Part shown: one piece after another, positions 6,749-16,210 of the stretch
Numbering within the stretch: position 1 is the first letter of the stretch
How the letters are laid out: each line of letters starts with the position of its first letter
Source: Cohnella hashimotonis
GTDB lineage: Bacteria > Bacillota > Bacilli > Paenibacillales > Paenibacillaceae
Reading direction: 5' to 3'
DNA: 64,000 bases
Assembly (NCBI RefSeq): GCF_030014955.1
Contig: NZ_JAGRPV010000001.1
Coordinates: 5,704,001-5,768,000 of the forward strand
Translations under genes and position numbers: made by a program
The notes under the pieces: generated by a model
The model's input: the letters and a program-made list of their open reading frames with translations, nothing else
Databases searched by the model: none
What the model was told of the DNA's origin: nothing

Positions 6749-9340
6749 CTACTGCGTAATCGTGACCTGGCTCAGCTGCGGATTCCAACTCAGCGAACCG
6801 CCGACCGGATATTCGACCTTGACGTAGTTCGTGCCGGACGGGATTCGCTCGGGCGGCAGCCGGTACGTTCGCTCCGTCCAAAGGCCGCCATTGATGGGCG
6901 CGTCGGCGTAGTCGGCTCGTACGGGAAGCCAGACCTGGCCGTCCCGCGAAGCATAGAAGCTGAAGTCGCGAATCGCTTCCTGGTCGGTGGCGAACAGGCC
7001 GACGGCCTGCAGCTCGTTCACGTGACTGCGATGGTAGGTGATGTATTCGGCCGGACTTCCGCTCGTGCCGGTACGCATCGCCCGGCTGGCATCGCCAAGC
7101 GCTGAGGCATTGGACGTATCGAACGCGAGTCCCGCGCTGTGGGTGGCTGCTTTGCTCCAGTCGTTCAGATGGTCGGTGTCCGCCGTCGGCGTATACCGCA
7201 CCGATACGCGGCTCAGCTGCGGATTCCAGTTCAACGTGCCGCCCGTCGGAAATTCAATCTTGATATAGTTGGTGCCGGCGGGCAGCGAAGCCCAATTGTA
7301 GTCCCGCTTCGTCCACAGATTGCCGTTGATCGGCGTGTCGGCCGTCGTATATCCGCTCTGCAGCGTCCACGTTCCCGCGGCCCCGCTCGGCGACGAATAG
7401 ACCTTGAAGTTGCTGATCGGCTCCGCGGACGTATCGAACAATCCCGTCAACGCCATGCCTTTGGCATTGTCGTACCGATAGACGACATACTCCGGCGTCG
7501 TCCCCGTTCCCGTCCGCGCCAGCCGCCTCGTATCTCCAAGCGCGGAGACGTTTAAGCTGTCGAAAAACAGGCCCGCGCTATGGCTATCCATTTTCGTATA
7601 ATCGTTGACTTCGTCCGTCGCCGTGACGGTATTGGAGAGACTCGTTACGTTCGTAATCTCGTACAGGACGACGCCATGCCGGTTCAGCGCAGGCGACAAC
7701 GAGATGGCATTGCCTGAAACCGTGACGGCCGAGGTCGAAGAAGCGGTCAACGCCGCCAGCGTCTGATAGGCGCCGAGCCTGCTGTTCCAATACGTTCTCG
7801 CGGCTGCGTTCGTCAGCGTCGCCGAAGCCTCGACCGTCTGCGGCGACCATCCGCCGTAGTCGGCCGACGACAGCGTCGAGCCCTTGTCGCTCCACCACTG
7901 CGGCCAATAGTTCGCATGGGTGTCGTCCACGGTCCAGCTCCGCACGTTAACGGTGCTGCCCGCGACAGGCGCGATCTGGTTGATGCCGAGCGTGAACGTC
8001 TCTCCGCTCGTCGCCGCCGGATTCGGATTATAATTGTGCAAAAAGATGCGCAGCGTCTTGGTCGCGTCGTTGTAGCCGGCATACCCGTCGATGTAATTGC
8101 CGGCGTTCGTCGCGCTGCCGCCGATCGACAGACCGGCTCTCCGGTCGCCCGCCAGCTTGTGCGCGAGCGAGATGACGTTGGTCGAAATGGTGGGAACGCT
8201 CGCGCCGCCCCATACGCCGTTCGCATTGAGCGCCCACACCGAAAACCAATCGATGCCGTTGTCCACGGTCTCTTTGATTTTTTTGGCCAGATACGCGCCT
8301 TGATACCCCGTTCCCGTCGACCGCGAATACAAGTCCTTGCCGCCGCTGTCCGTCAGAAACCAGCCTTCGTCCACGCCGACCTGCAGATTCGTCAGACCCT
8401 GCGTTATCGCGCGATCGCGCAAGCTTGCGATGACGGCCGGCAGCGAGTTGGCGGTATAATTGCCGGGCGACTGGTCGTAATAGGATGCGGTGATGAAATT
8501 AATTTGCGTGCCGGTGCCTCCTGTCTTGTAATTCGTCCCGCTCGCGCAGTGATCGATCAGGTCCCGGGGATCCCACAAGCCCGGCGTCACGGCCATCGCG
8601 TGCGCGCCGACGACCAAGTTGCCGGCCCCGACGGCATCCTGAAGCGCCGCGACCGTGTAGTCGTACAGCTTGAAGTACGCCGTGCGGGAAGCCGCCGCGT
8701 TCGGCGAGCCGGTCCCGTCCCAGAACCAATCGGAATTCTCGTACTCCGACAGCACGCCCCAACGCCACGACTTCATCTCCTGCACGCCGAACTGCGAGAC
8801 CAGCGAATTCGCCAGCGCCTTGATGTAGTTGTAGTAGACCGTATAGTCGGCCGGCGGCCTCGTGTTGACGTTAAAGCCGCCGATATTCGGCGCCGTCGAA
8901 TACTTGAGCGGCACATTGCCGGTAACGATATAAGGCTTCAGCCCCTTGTTCAGCACGTTCTGGATCGCCGCTTTCAAGTCGTCGAACTTGTAGTCGGTCA
9001 TCGTCGACGCGTTGGCCGGATCCACGAACAAGTCCCGGTCGTTGCAGTTCGCGTATCCCGCGTAGCAGCCGCCCGTCGCCGCGAACAGGCGAACGTATTG
9101 AACGAACGGATAGTTGTCGGCAAAATAGCCGTTGGGCTGGCCGGACGCGGCGGAAGTCCAGTCGCTTTTGTAAAACCAGCTGTTGAGCGTGTTAAAGGTG
9201 TCGAGCAGCGTATCGCTTTGAACCGACGCGTCCACCGTGACTTGGTAAGCCGCATCGGCGGGTGCAGGCAGCGAGACGGCGCCAACTGCGACGGAGGCGG
9301 CGATCAGGCAGCTTAATAAGGCTTTTATCCGGATTTTCAT
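6749..9340 (-). CDS. Secreted GH39-like glycoside hydrolase with two C-terminal repeat modules
   Basis: 863 residues. A Sec signal peptide (to about residue 30, ending PADA-A) precedes a catalytic-type region to about residue 575. It resembles clan GH-A/GH39 barrels: the acid/base-like glutamate is in WGVLSEYENSDWF and a likely nucleophile in LQVGVDEGWFL; VGAHAMAV is also conserved with the neighbour at 9408-14435. The rest holds two copies of a module of about 135 residues, each opening with a D/N-Y/W-TK or DWSKA..SAG motif and ending NWNPQLS. The gene starts with ATG after AAGGAGAG, 67 nt from the stop of its larger paralogue. It lacks an anchor, so it is probably released. GH39 is a resemblance by eye; substrate unknown. 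Confidence 0.75.
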   Translation of the reverse strand: MKIRIKALLSCLIAASVAVGAVSLPAPADAAYQVTVDASVQSDTLLDTFNTLNSWFYKSDWTSAASGQPNGYFADNYPFVQYVRLFAATGGCYAGYANCNDRDLFVDPANASTMTDYKFDDLKAAIQNVLNKGLKPYIVTGNVPLKYSTAPNIGGFNVNTRPPADYTVYYNYIKALANSLVSQFGVQEMKSWRWGVLSEYENSDWFWDGTGSPNAAASRTAYFKLYDYTVAALQDAVGAGNLVVGAHAMAVTPGLWDPRDLIDHCASGTNYKTGGTGTQINFITASYYDQSPGNYTANSLPAVIASLRDRAITQGLTNLQVGVDEGWFLTDSGGKDLYSRSTGTGYQGAYLAKKIKETVDNGIDWFSVWALNANGVWGGASVPTISTNVISLAHKLAGDRRAGLSIGGSATNAGNYIDGYAGYNDATKTLRIFLHNYNPNPAATSGETFTLGINQIAPVAGSTVNVRSWTVDDTHANYWPQWWSDKGSTLSSADYGGWSPQTVEASATLTNAAARTYWNSRLGAYQTLAALTASSTSAVTVSGNAISLSPALNRHGVVLYEITNVTSLSNTVTATDEVNDYTKMDSHSAGLFFDSLNVSALGDTRRLARTGTGTTPEYVVYRYDNAKGMALTGLFDTSAEPISNFKVYSSPSGAAGTWTLQSGYTTADTPINGNLWTKRDYNWASLPAGTNYIKIEFPTGGTLNWNPQLSRVSVRYTPTADTDHLNDWSKAATHSAGLAFDTSNASALGDASRAMRTGTSGSPAEYITYHRSHVNELQAVGLFATDQEAIRDFSFYASRDGQVWLPVRADYADAPINGGLWTERTYRLPPERIPSGTNYVKVEYPVGGSLSWNPQLSQVTITQ

Positions 9341-9370
9341 GAATCAGCTCTCCTTTTAATGAAGAAATAA

Positions 9371-9398
9371 AGATGCCGCGCTTGCGGGCACGGCATCT
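9371..9398 (-). terminator. Rho-independent terminator after the SLH glycoside hydrolase
   Basis: On the minus strand AGATGCCG pairs with CGGCATCT around a 12-nt loop and is followed by TTATTTCTTC. It lies 10 nt beyond the stop at 9408 and upstream of the next hydrolase start at 9340, so the two genes may be only partly co-transcribed. Confidence 0.75.
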
Positions 9399-9407
9399 GT
9401 CGATTTC

Positions 9408-12400
9408 TTATTGCGGCAGGAAAAGCAGTCTCTGAATGATCGCTGCGGACTCGGCGCGGGTTGCGGTCGACTTCGGCTGGAAGCGTCCGTCGCTCACCCC
9501 GTCGATGACGCCGGCTTGCCGCATGGCGGCGATCGCCTGCACGGCGAAGGGCGAGATCGACGTCTGATCGGCAAACGAACCGGTCTGCGATGCGGCGATG
9601 TCCGAAGACGCAAGCGCCCCCGCCTTCTGCGCCGCCCGGTACGCAAGGACGGCCATCTCCTCGCGCGTGATCGGTGCCGCCGCGTCGAACTTGCCGCCGC
9701 TGCGTCCCTGCACGATGCCCAGCGTCTGGGCGCTGGCCGCCGCCGCGTAATACCAGGCGCCTTCCTTCACGTCGCTCAGCGTGCTCGCGGCGCTGCCGTC
9801 GATCAGGCCAAGCCCTTTCATCAGCATCTGCACGAATTCTGCGCGCGTGACCGTTCGATTCGGCTGGAAGCTGCCGTCTCCGCTGCCTTGCACGATCTCC
9901 TTCGCCGCCAGCGCGCGGATGTATGTCTCCGCCCAAGGCGCCGTGCGCAGATCGGTGAAGCCGACATCCGCGTATGCAACGGCGAATCGGCTGAAGTGCC
10001 CCGGCCGGAACGTCGCTTGTCCTGTCGCCGGATCGAACCTGGCGTTGGACACGGCCTGCGGAACCCCATTTTCAGGCAAGTACCAGACGACGACCTGCTC
10101 GGGCCGCGCACCTTGCTGCAGGGTGTAATCCAGCGATACGGCGATCGCCCCCGACGGCTGCCAGGAGGTGACGGCGCTGCCGTTCGCAGTCAGCGCAAAG
10201 TCGTAGACGGGACTGCCGCCGAGCTTTTCTCTTGTTCCATCCGGCAGCGTCGAAGCATCCACCAGCTTCAAAGTCAGCGTCAGCAGACCGGATGAGGATT
10301 CGCCGAGCAAGCCCGGCGCCTTGTCGAGGGCCATCGTCACGACGCCTGCCCCCGCCTGAATCTTCAGTGTCTTGACGCCGCCGGAGCCGGATTCGCCGAG
10401 CAAGGCCCGGATCGGCATCTCGAGGCGAATCTCGGTCGGCGAGGCAGCCCCGTCGACCTTTGCGTCGATGGTCAGCGTACCTGCGTCATCCTTGGCCGAT
10501 CCGGCCGCCTGGCGAACGTCTGACTCGGACAATTTGAATACGGCTGCGCTCTTCTCGTCCGCTCGCGTCACCGCCGTTAATCTGCCGCTGCCGACAGTCA
10601 CGGAGGTACCGCCCCCGTTCGACGTCTGGCCGCCGGATCCCGGACTCGGCGTCGGATCGGGGCTCGGGCTTGGGCTTGGACTTGGGCTTGGACTTGGGCT
10701 CGGACTTGGGCTTGGGCTTGGACTTGGGCTTGGACTTGGGCTTGGGCTTGGGCTCGGACTTGGGCTCGGACTCGGGCTCGGGCTCGGACTCGGATCGCCG
10801 CCACCCGGCTCCTCCGCCGAAGCCGTCGTGCCCGCTGCCGCGGCCGACAGCCCGGATTCGCCGCCTGCGCCCAGCGCCGACACCTTGTAGTAGTAAGTCG
10901 TGCCTGCCGACAGGCCGGTATCGCCATAGACGACATCCGCCACCGAGGCGTCATTGATCTTCTCGAACGGACCGGCCGAATCGGCGGCCCGGTATACGTT
11001 GTACCCGGTTGCTGCGGCGGATGCCGTCCAACTGACGTCAAGCGCCGATGTACCTTTCTGACCGACCGTCACTCCCGTAGGCACCGGCGGCGCCCCGTAC
11101 TCGGTCACCTGAATTTCGACTCTGCTGAGCTGCGGATTCCAGAACAAGGTGCCGTTTTCCGGATACGCAACTTTTAAATAAACGGTGCCCTGCGGCAAAT
11201 CCCCAAGCGTATACTTGCGATTGGTCCACAGCACGCTCGAAATCGGCGAATCGAGCACGGCCGCGTCTTCATAAGCCGTCCAGGTCTCTCCATCAGGCGA
11301 AGTCGAAAACGCGAAATCGTAAATCTGCTCCTGATTGGAGGCGAAAAATCCGTTAATCACGGCTTTGGACATGCCCGCGAATTTGTAGACGACGAACTGC
11401 TCAGGCTCCTCCCGGGTCTGAGAACGCATAAGGCGGCTCGGGTCGCCGAGCACGCCGCCGTTGCCCGTATCGAACTCCACCCCGTCGGTATGCGCGTACA
11501 CGACGCTCCAGTCGTTCAGCTCATCGACGTGCGTCACCGTTGCCGTGCTGGCGGTCGTCGCGCTTACCGGCGCCGAAGGCGTCGATTCTCCCGCGCTGCC
11601 GACGGCTGCGATCTTGTAATAATAAGTCGTGCCCGCGTCAAGCCCGGCATCCTGATACACGGTCGCGGTCACAGGAGCCGCGGTGATCTTGACATAGGGG
11701 CCTGCGACGCCTAAAGCCCGGTACACCTGATAACCGCCGGCGCCCGGCGACGTCGCCCAGCTCAGCTGAACGGCCGCCATGCCGTCCGCGCTCGCAGTTA
11801 CGTTAACCGGCGCGGGCGGAGCCGTCTGCACGGCCACCCGGCCCAGCTGCGGATTCCAGAAGTTGTTCCCGCCCAGAGGGAACTCGACTTTTAGATAGAC
11901 GTCCCCTGCCGGAATGTCCGTCAACGAATACGTGCGGCTCGTCCAGAGCAGGCTCGTAATCGGCGTATCCGCATGCTCGAATGCCGTATGCGCCGTCCAG
12001 TCGGCTCCGTCCTTCGACGTATAAAACTTGAAGTCGCGGATCGCTTCGTCGTTCGAGGCGAACAGGCCGGTCACTTGAGCGCTCGCCATCTCGTCGAACC
12101 GGTAAACGACGTAATGGGCGTTGACCGGGTCGGCCGTCGACCGCATGACTCTGCTGCTGTCGCCCAGCAGCGAACCGTTGCCCGTATCGAACTGAAGCCC
12201 ATCGCTGTGACTGTCCGCCATCGACCAGTCGTTCAGCTCGTCGACATACGAGAGCCCGTTGTCGCAGGCGCATGCCGCGTAGACAAGCTCCACCTTGGAC
12301 AGCTGCGGATTATAGAAAAAGGCTTGCTCCGGCGGGTACTCGATTTTCACGTAATTCGTACCGGCCGGTACCGCGCTGAGCGTATATTCGCGTTTTGTCC

Positions 12401-14435
12401 ATAACCCGTCGTTAATCGCGGAATCGCGGCTGCTCCAGCCGAGCTGCCGGCTCCATGTCGCGCCATCCGGCGACGTGTACAGCTTAAAATCGCTGATGCG
12501 CTCGCCGTTCGTGGCGAACAGCCCCGTCATGGTCAGGCCGATCATGCCGGGATAATGATAGGTGAGCGTCTCGCCGCCTTCCGGCCGGAAGGATGAGCTG
12601 CTGCGCATCACCCGGCTGCCGTCCCCGAGCAGTGCGGCGTTGCCCGTGTCGAACACGAGACCCGCACTATGCGTGTCGGTCTTGCTCCAATCGTTCAGAT
12701 CGTCCGTAACGACGGTCGGCGAGGCCGTACTTACGGCATTCTCGATCTCGTAATACACGACGCCATGATGGCCGAGCGTCGGATGCAGCGTGAGCGAGCC
12801 GCCGCTGACCGTGGCCGTCGTCGTCGTGGGCGTCAGCGAGGCCAGATTTTTATAAACATCCTCTCTGTCGTACCAATAATCCCGATCCGCCTGGCCGACG
12901 AGCGCGTGCGGCACCTCGACGGAATACTTGGACCAGACATTATAGGAAGCGTCGTTTAGCCCCCGACTCGCCTGGTCCGCCCACCACGTCGGCCAGAAGT
13001 TGGCGTGCTGATCGTCAACGACCCACTGCTTCACGGTGACGGTATTGCCCGACAGCGGCGCGATATTACGGATCGTCACCGCCGGCGCTTCGCCGGAGGT
13101 TGCATTCATATTCGCATTGTAGTTATAGAGCATGAGACGCACCTTGTTGTCCGCGCCGTCATACCCGCCGATGCCGTCGACCTCGTTGCCCGCGCCTGCC
13201 GGCGTCCCGGACACTTGCGCGCTAATCCGTTTATCGCCGACCATCCGGTAAGCCAGATTGGCGACGTGGGCGCTGACGGAATCGACCCCACCCCAGATGC
13301 CTTCCGTGTTCATACCCCACATCGAAAAGTAATCCGCGTTCCAATCGTGCATCTGCTTGAACAGCCTGGCGTCCGCGGGCGCCTGGAAGCTGTGCCCTAC
13401 GACGCGCGAATACAAGTCCTTGCCGTCCGGCCCCTGCAGGATTCTCCCCTCGTCGATGCCGAACTTCAAGTTCGTCAGTCCGTTCTCCTGCGCGCGGAGG
13501 CGGAGCATGTTGATCGTATCCGCCAGCGTCTTGGAGGACGGCGCCGGCACGCCCGGCCGCTGGTCGTAGAACGAGCCGCTGATAAAATCGATCTGCGTCC
13601 CGATCGCGCCCGTCTTGGCGTTGATGCCTTTGGCGACGTGATCGATGAACTCCAGCGGACTCCAGATGCCCGGCGATACGGCCATCGCATGCGCGCCCAC
13701 GGTCAGGTTGTCCGCTCCGATCGCAGCCTGCAGCGCGGCCACCGTGTAGTCGTACAGTTTAAAATAGGCGCTGCGCGTCCCCGCTGGATCGACCGCGCCG
13801 TCGGTGAACCAGTCGCGGTTCTCGAACTCCGTCAGCACGCCCCAATCCCACGTTTTCACCTCATCGATGCCGAATTCCGCGACAAGCGCACCCGCCAGCG
13901 CTTTGATGTAGCCGTAATACACGTTATAGTCGTCCGGCGGGCTGACGTTCACCCCGAATCCGCCGATCGCGGGATGGGCGCTGTACTTCATCGGCACGTT
14001 GCCCGTGACGATATACGGACGCAGCCCCTGCCGGACGACGTTGCCCGCCGCTTCGATCAACGAGTCGAACTTGTAGTCCGTCAGATTCGACCGGTCCGCA
14101 GGATCGACGAACAGATCGCGGTTCGTACTGCAGCCGGCATAGCCCTCATAGCAGCCGCCTGTCGCCGTCATCAGCTGGACGCGGTCGATGAACGGATACC
14201 GCTCCGCGAAAAAGTCGGCCGGCTGACTCTCCGCCTCCTCCGTCCAATGCTCGTTCAAATCCCACACCGTCAGATCGTAAAACTTGTTCGATATCGTCTG
14301 GCCCTGCGCGCCCAGGTCGAACGTGAGCTGCAGCCCTGCCGTCTCCGCGGACGACACGCCCGGCGCCGGTACCCCAACCGCGCCAAGCGCCATCGCCACA
14401 ACGAGTACAGCGCTTACAAATTTTCGTTTTAACAT
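9408..14435 (-). CDS. Cell-surface GH39-like glycoside hydrolase with FnIII, SP linker and SLH anchor
   Basis: 1675 residues from ATG 14435, which has GGAGAGG upstream and starts a clear signal peptide (MLKRKFVSAVLVVAMALG). Order: GH39-like region about 30-570 (acid/base-like WGVLTEFENRDWF, nucleophile-like LKFGIDEGRIL); unassigned DLNDWS modules at about 575-705, 730-870 and 968-1112; fibronectin type III domains at about 872-965 and 1115-1205; a (SP)n linker at about 1213-1266; a beta-rich domain to about 1490; three SLH motifs (VGFTDL..., TLSDVKEGAWYY, SFADQTSISPF) to the C-terminus. SLH domains bind pyruvylated wall polymers, so the enzyme should sit on the cell surface. A longer in-frame ORF begins at 14648 but lacks a secretion signal at its start. 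The upstream region carries the 37-bp element shared with the transporter. Confidence 0.82.
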   Translation of the reverse strand: MLKRKFVSAVLVVAMALGAVGVPAPGVSSAETAGLQLTFDLGAQGQTISNKFYDLTVWDLNEHWTEEAESQPADFFAERYPFIDRVQLMTATGGCYEGYAGCSTNRDLFVDPADRSNLTDYKFDSLIEAAGNVVRQGLRPYIVTGNVPMKYSAHPAIGGFGVNVSPPDDYNVYYGYIKALAGALVAEFGIDEVKTWDWGVLTEFENRDWFTDGAVDPAGTRSAYFKLYDYTVAALQAAIGADNLTVGAHAMAVSPGIWSPLEFIDHVAKGINAKTGAIGTQIDFISGSFYDQRPGVPAPSSKTLADTINMLRLRAQENGLTNLKFGIDEGRILQGPDGKDLYSRVVGHSFQAPADARLFKQMHDWNADYFSMWGMNTEGIWGGVDSVSAHVANLAYRMVGDKRISAQVSGTPAGAGNEVDGIGGYDGADNKVRLMLYNYNANMNATSGEAPAVTIRNIAPLSGNTVTVKQWVVDDQHANFWPTWWADQASRGLNDASYNVWSKYSVEVPHALVGQADRDYWYDREDVYKNLASLTPTTTTATVSGGSLTLHPTLGHHGVVYYEIENAVSTASPTVVTDDLNDWSKTDTHSAGLVFDTGNAALLGDGSRVMRSSSSFRPEGGETLTYHYPGMIGLTMTGLFATNGERISDFKLYTSPDGATWSRQLGWSSRDSAINDGLWTKREYTLSAVPAGTNYVKIEYPPEQAFFYNPQLSKVELVYAACACDNGLSYVDELNDWSMADSHSDGLQFDTGNGSLLGDSSRVMRSTADPVNAHYVVYRFDEMASAQVTGLFASNDEAIRDFKFYTSKDGADWTAHTAFEHADTPITSLLWTSRTYSLTDIPAGDVYLKVEFPLGGNNFWNPQLGRVAVQTAPPAPVNVTASADGMAAVQLSWATSPGAGGYQVYRALGVAGPYVKITAAPVTATVYQDAGLDAGTTYYYKIAAVGSAGESTPSAPVSATTASTATVTHVDELNDWSVVYAHTDGVEFDTGNGGVLGDPSRLMRSQTREEPEQFVVYKFAGMSKAVINGFFASNQEQIYDFAFSTSPDGETWTAYEDAAVLDSPISSVLWTNRKYTLGDLPQGTVYLKVAYPENGTLFWNPQLSRVEIQVTEYGAPPVPTGVTVGQKGTSALDVSWTASAAATGYNVYRAADSAGPFEKINDASVADVVYGDTGLSAGTTYYYKVSALGAGGESGLSAAAAGTTASAEEPGGGDPSPSPSPSPSPSPSPSPSPSPSPSPSPSPSPSPSPSPSPSPSPSPDPTPSPGSGGQTSNGGGTSVTVGSGRLTAVTRADEKSAAVFKLSESDVRQAAGSAKDDAGTLTIDAKVDGAASPTEIRLEMPIRALLGESGSGGVKTLKIQAGAGVVTMALDKAPGLLGESSSGLLTLTLKLVDASTLPDGTREKLGGSPVYDFALTANGSAVTSWQPSGAIAVSLDYTLQQGARPEQVVVWYLPENGVPQAVSNARFDPATGQATFRPGHFSRFAVAYADVGFTDLRTAPWAETYIRALAAKEIVQGSGDGSFQPNRTVTRAEFVQMLMKGLGLIDGSAASTLSDVKEGAWYYAAAASAQTLGIVQGRSGGKFDAAAPITREEMAVLAYRAAQKAGALASSDIAASQTGSFADQTSISPFAVQAIAAMRQAGVIDGVSDGRFQPKSTATRAESAAIIQRLLFLPQ

Positions 14436-14530
14436 CGCCGTGCTTCCTCTCCCCATGAAGTTTTTCCCCGCATGAATGCCGACAACGGGCGAATTTCCAC
14501 CCAAGCATAACGAAATCCGGAGAACGGCGA

Positions 14531-14567
14531 TAGAAAACAAAATCAATAAAAACAGCATTCCGTTAAC
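14531..14567 (-). promoter_or_regulatory. Second copy of the 37-bp element, upstream of the SLH glycoside hydrolase
   Basis: Lies 96-132 nt upstream of the hydrolase start and matches 3828-3864 at 32 of 37 positions in the same orientation. The least variable part, on the minus strand, is TTGATTTTGTTTTCTA. It points to common control of sugar import and surface hydrolysis. Confidence 0.6.
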
Positions 14568-14590
14568 TTCTTGATCTAAAAAGACAAACA

Positions 14591-14631
14591 ACCCGCAAGC
14601 GGCACGCTTTTGGCGTGCGCATCTTGCGGGT
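14591..14631 (-). terminator. Rho-independent terminator of the OYE-type reductase gene
   Basis: ACCCGCAAG (14591-14599) and CTTGCGGGT (14623-14631) pair, with an inner GCACGC/GCGTGC stem. On the minus strand it is followed by TGTTTGTCTTTTT. It starts 13 nt beyond the reductase stop. Confidence 0.85.
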
Positions 14632-14644
14632 CTTCTCTTCTCAT

Positions 14645-15619
14645 TCACGCCAACAACCTTCCGGCAAAATCCGGATCGTCGAGCATCGGACTGCCGATGG
14701 CGATCAGATCCGCCAGTCGATCCTCCAGCGCGCGGTTGGCGAGACTTCGCGTATGAAGCTTGCCGACCGCAATCACCGGAATCCGGAAATGCTGCTTGAT
14801 CGCGGCGGCATGCGGCAGCTGATACGCCGGATGCACGTCCGCCGGCTTGATCGGGAGCAGTCCGCCGCTAGAGACGTGAATGCCGTCCAGCTCGGCTTCG
14901 AGCGGCTTCAACAGCCGCACCCATTCCTCGGGCGTAAGCCCGCCTTCGCAATAGTCCGTTGCGGAGATCCGTATGAGGACCGGATAGTCCCTCCCCACTT
15001 CCTGCCTGATCGCCAAGAGCGCCTCCTTCAGAAATCTCGATCTGCCCTCGGAATCGCCGCCATACTCATCCGATCTTGCATTGGTGAGCGGAGATAAAAA
15101 TTGGTGGATCAAAAAGCCGTGCGCGGCATGGATCTCAATGCCGTCAAACCCGGCTTCGACGCTTCTGGCGGCAGCGAGGCGATAATCTTCAATGACGCCG
15201 CGAATGCCGGCCTGCGTCAACGCTTCGGGCGTGCCGTAATGATCGTCGAAAGGCAAGGCGCTTGGCGCAATCAGTGACCGAGTCACCTCGGGAGAGGATT
15301 TCCGGCCGCCGTGCGACAATTGGACGAACACGGGCGTTTCGTGCGCGTGAATCGCATCCGTTATCTTTTTCAAAGGCTGCACGTGCTCTGCCTTATAAAT
15401 ACCGATATCGCTCGGCCATAGCCGGCCATTAGAAGAGACGGCTGTCGATTCTAAGATAATAAGTCCTACATGTCGCGCTCTCCGGCCGTAATGGGCGATA
15501 TGATGATCCGTCGGGAACGCGTCGAGCGTGCCTTTATATTGCTGCAGCGGGGCCATGACCAGCCGGTTTTTGAGCTTCAAACCGCCCAGGGTCGCGGTGT
15601 CGTTGACGGTCACTGTCAT
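14645..15619 (-). CDS. NADH:flavin oxidoreductase, Old Yellow Enzyme family
   Basis: 324-residue FMN-binding TIM barrel. N-terminal LKLKNRLVMAPLQQYKG, the central HAAHGFLIHQFLSPLTNARSD stretch (active-site HAAH variant of the OYE family) and the C-terminal phosphate-binding GKL...R region are recognisable. Enzymes of this group reduce activated C=C bonds of enones or nitro compounds with NAD(P)H. ATG 15619 is chosen because it has AAGGAGAA 8 nt upstream; an in-frame start at 15652 has none. The gene is divergent from an Lrp-type regulator at 15767 that may control it, and a flavin-dependent monooxygenase follows on the other side of the regulator. Physiological substrate unknown. Confidence 0.9.
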   Translation of the reverse strand: MTVTVNDTATLGGLKLKNRLVMAPLQQYKGTLDAFPTDHHIAHYGRRARHVGLIILESTAVSSNGRLWPSDIGIYKAEHVQPLKKITDAIHAHETPVFVQLSHGGRKSSPEVTRSLIAPSALPFDDHYGTPEALTQAGIRGVIEDYRLAAARSVEAGFDGIEIHAAHGFLIHQFLSPLTNARSDEYGGDSEGRSRFLKEALLAIRQEVGRDYPVLIRISATDYCEGGLTPEEWVRLLKPLEAELDGIHVSSGGLLPIKPADVHPAYQLPHAAAIKQHFRIPVIAVGKLHTRSLANRALEDRLADLIAIGSPMLDDPDFAGRLLA

Positions 15620-15766
15620 AGAAAATTCTCCTTCGCAAGTCAGGTTTGACATTTTATAATGGATTCAAGCAGATTCACATGCGATTATCAAGGCCAAACA
15701 TCGAATACTCATTATTTATTAAATCATTTTCTTTTCATAACCTCAATTCATTAAGCGGAGGCTCTT

Positions 15767-16210
15767 ATGGACCATATCGATTCCAAAATCTTGACGCTCT
15801 TGCACGACAATGCCAGAATATCGATCTCCGAAATGAGCAGAACGATCGCCATGTCGCAGCCTGCCGTTACGGAACGGGTTCGAAAGCTCGAGGAGCAGGG
15901 GATTATCACGGGTTACCGCGTGCAGCTATCTCCGCACAAGCTTGGGAAGCATACGACTGCCTTCGTGTTGTTTAAAACGAACAAATGCCCCGACTTGACC
16001 GCGTTCTGCGAATCTTCGCCTGATATCGTGGAGCTTTACAGAATCAGCGGTGAGTACAATTTTCTGATGAAAATCGTTACGGAAACGACGGAATCGTTAG
16101 CCAGCTTGCTGGACGAATGCAATGCCTTTGGCTTTTCGTCTATTCTGGTCGTGCTCTCCACGGCGTTCGAGGATAAAAATATCGCGGAGGTCGGCCCCAC
16201 TTATCCTTGA
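15767..16210 (+). CDS. Lrp/AsnC-family transcriptional regulator
   Basis: 147 residues. Residues 1-60 form the winged HTH ([20 protein letters not shown], then [19 protein letters not shown]) and the remainder the RAM/ligand-binding domain. ATG follows GCGGAGG. It is divergent from the OYE-type reductase (147-nt gap) and convergent with the monooxygenase gene, overlapping its end by 10 nt. Control of the two flavoenzymes is inferred from position only; the effector, usually an amino acid in this family, is unknown. Confidence 0.93.
   Translation: MDHIDSKILTLLHDNARISISEMSRTIAMSQPAVTERVRKLEEQGIITGYRVQLSPHKLGKHTTAFVLFKTNKCPDLTAFCESSPDIVELYRISGEYNFLMKIVTETTESLASLLDECNAFGFSSILVVLSTAFEDKNIAEVGPTYP

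Noticed and set aside
7916..9316. 466-codon plus-strand ORF opposite the secreted hydrolase
   Set aside because: Antisense to the catalytic region of a convincing secreted enzyme; translation is Arg/Val/Asp-rich with no motif. The same applies to 13005-14432.
10640..10795. Short DNA repeats near 10.7 kb as a regulatory or CRISPR repeat
   Set aside because: They encode the (SP)n linker of the SLH glycoside hydrolase, in frame.
14436..14648. 71-residue N-terminal extension of the SLH hydrolase
   Set aside because: The extension passes through the terminator of the next gene and the 37-bp element; the signal peptide starts at ATG 14435 with a good ribosome site.
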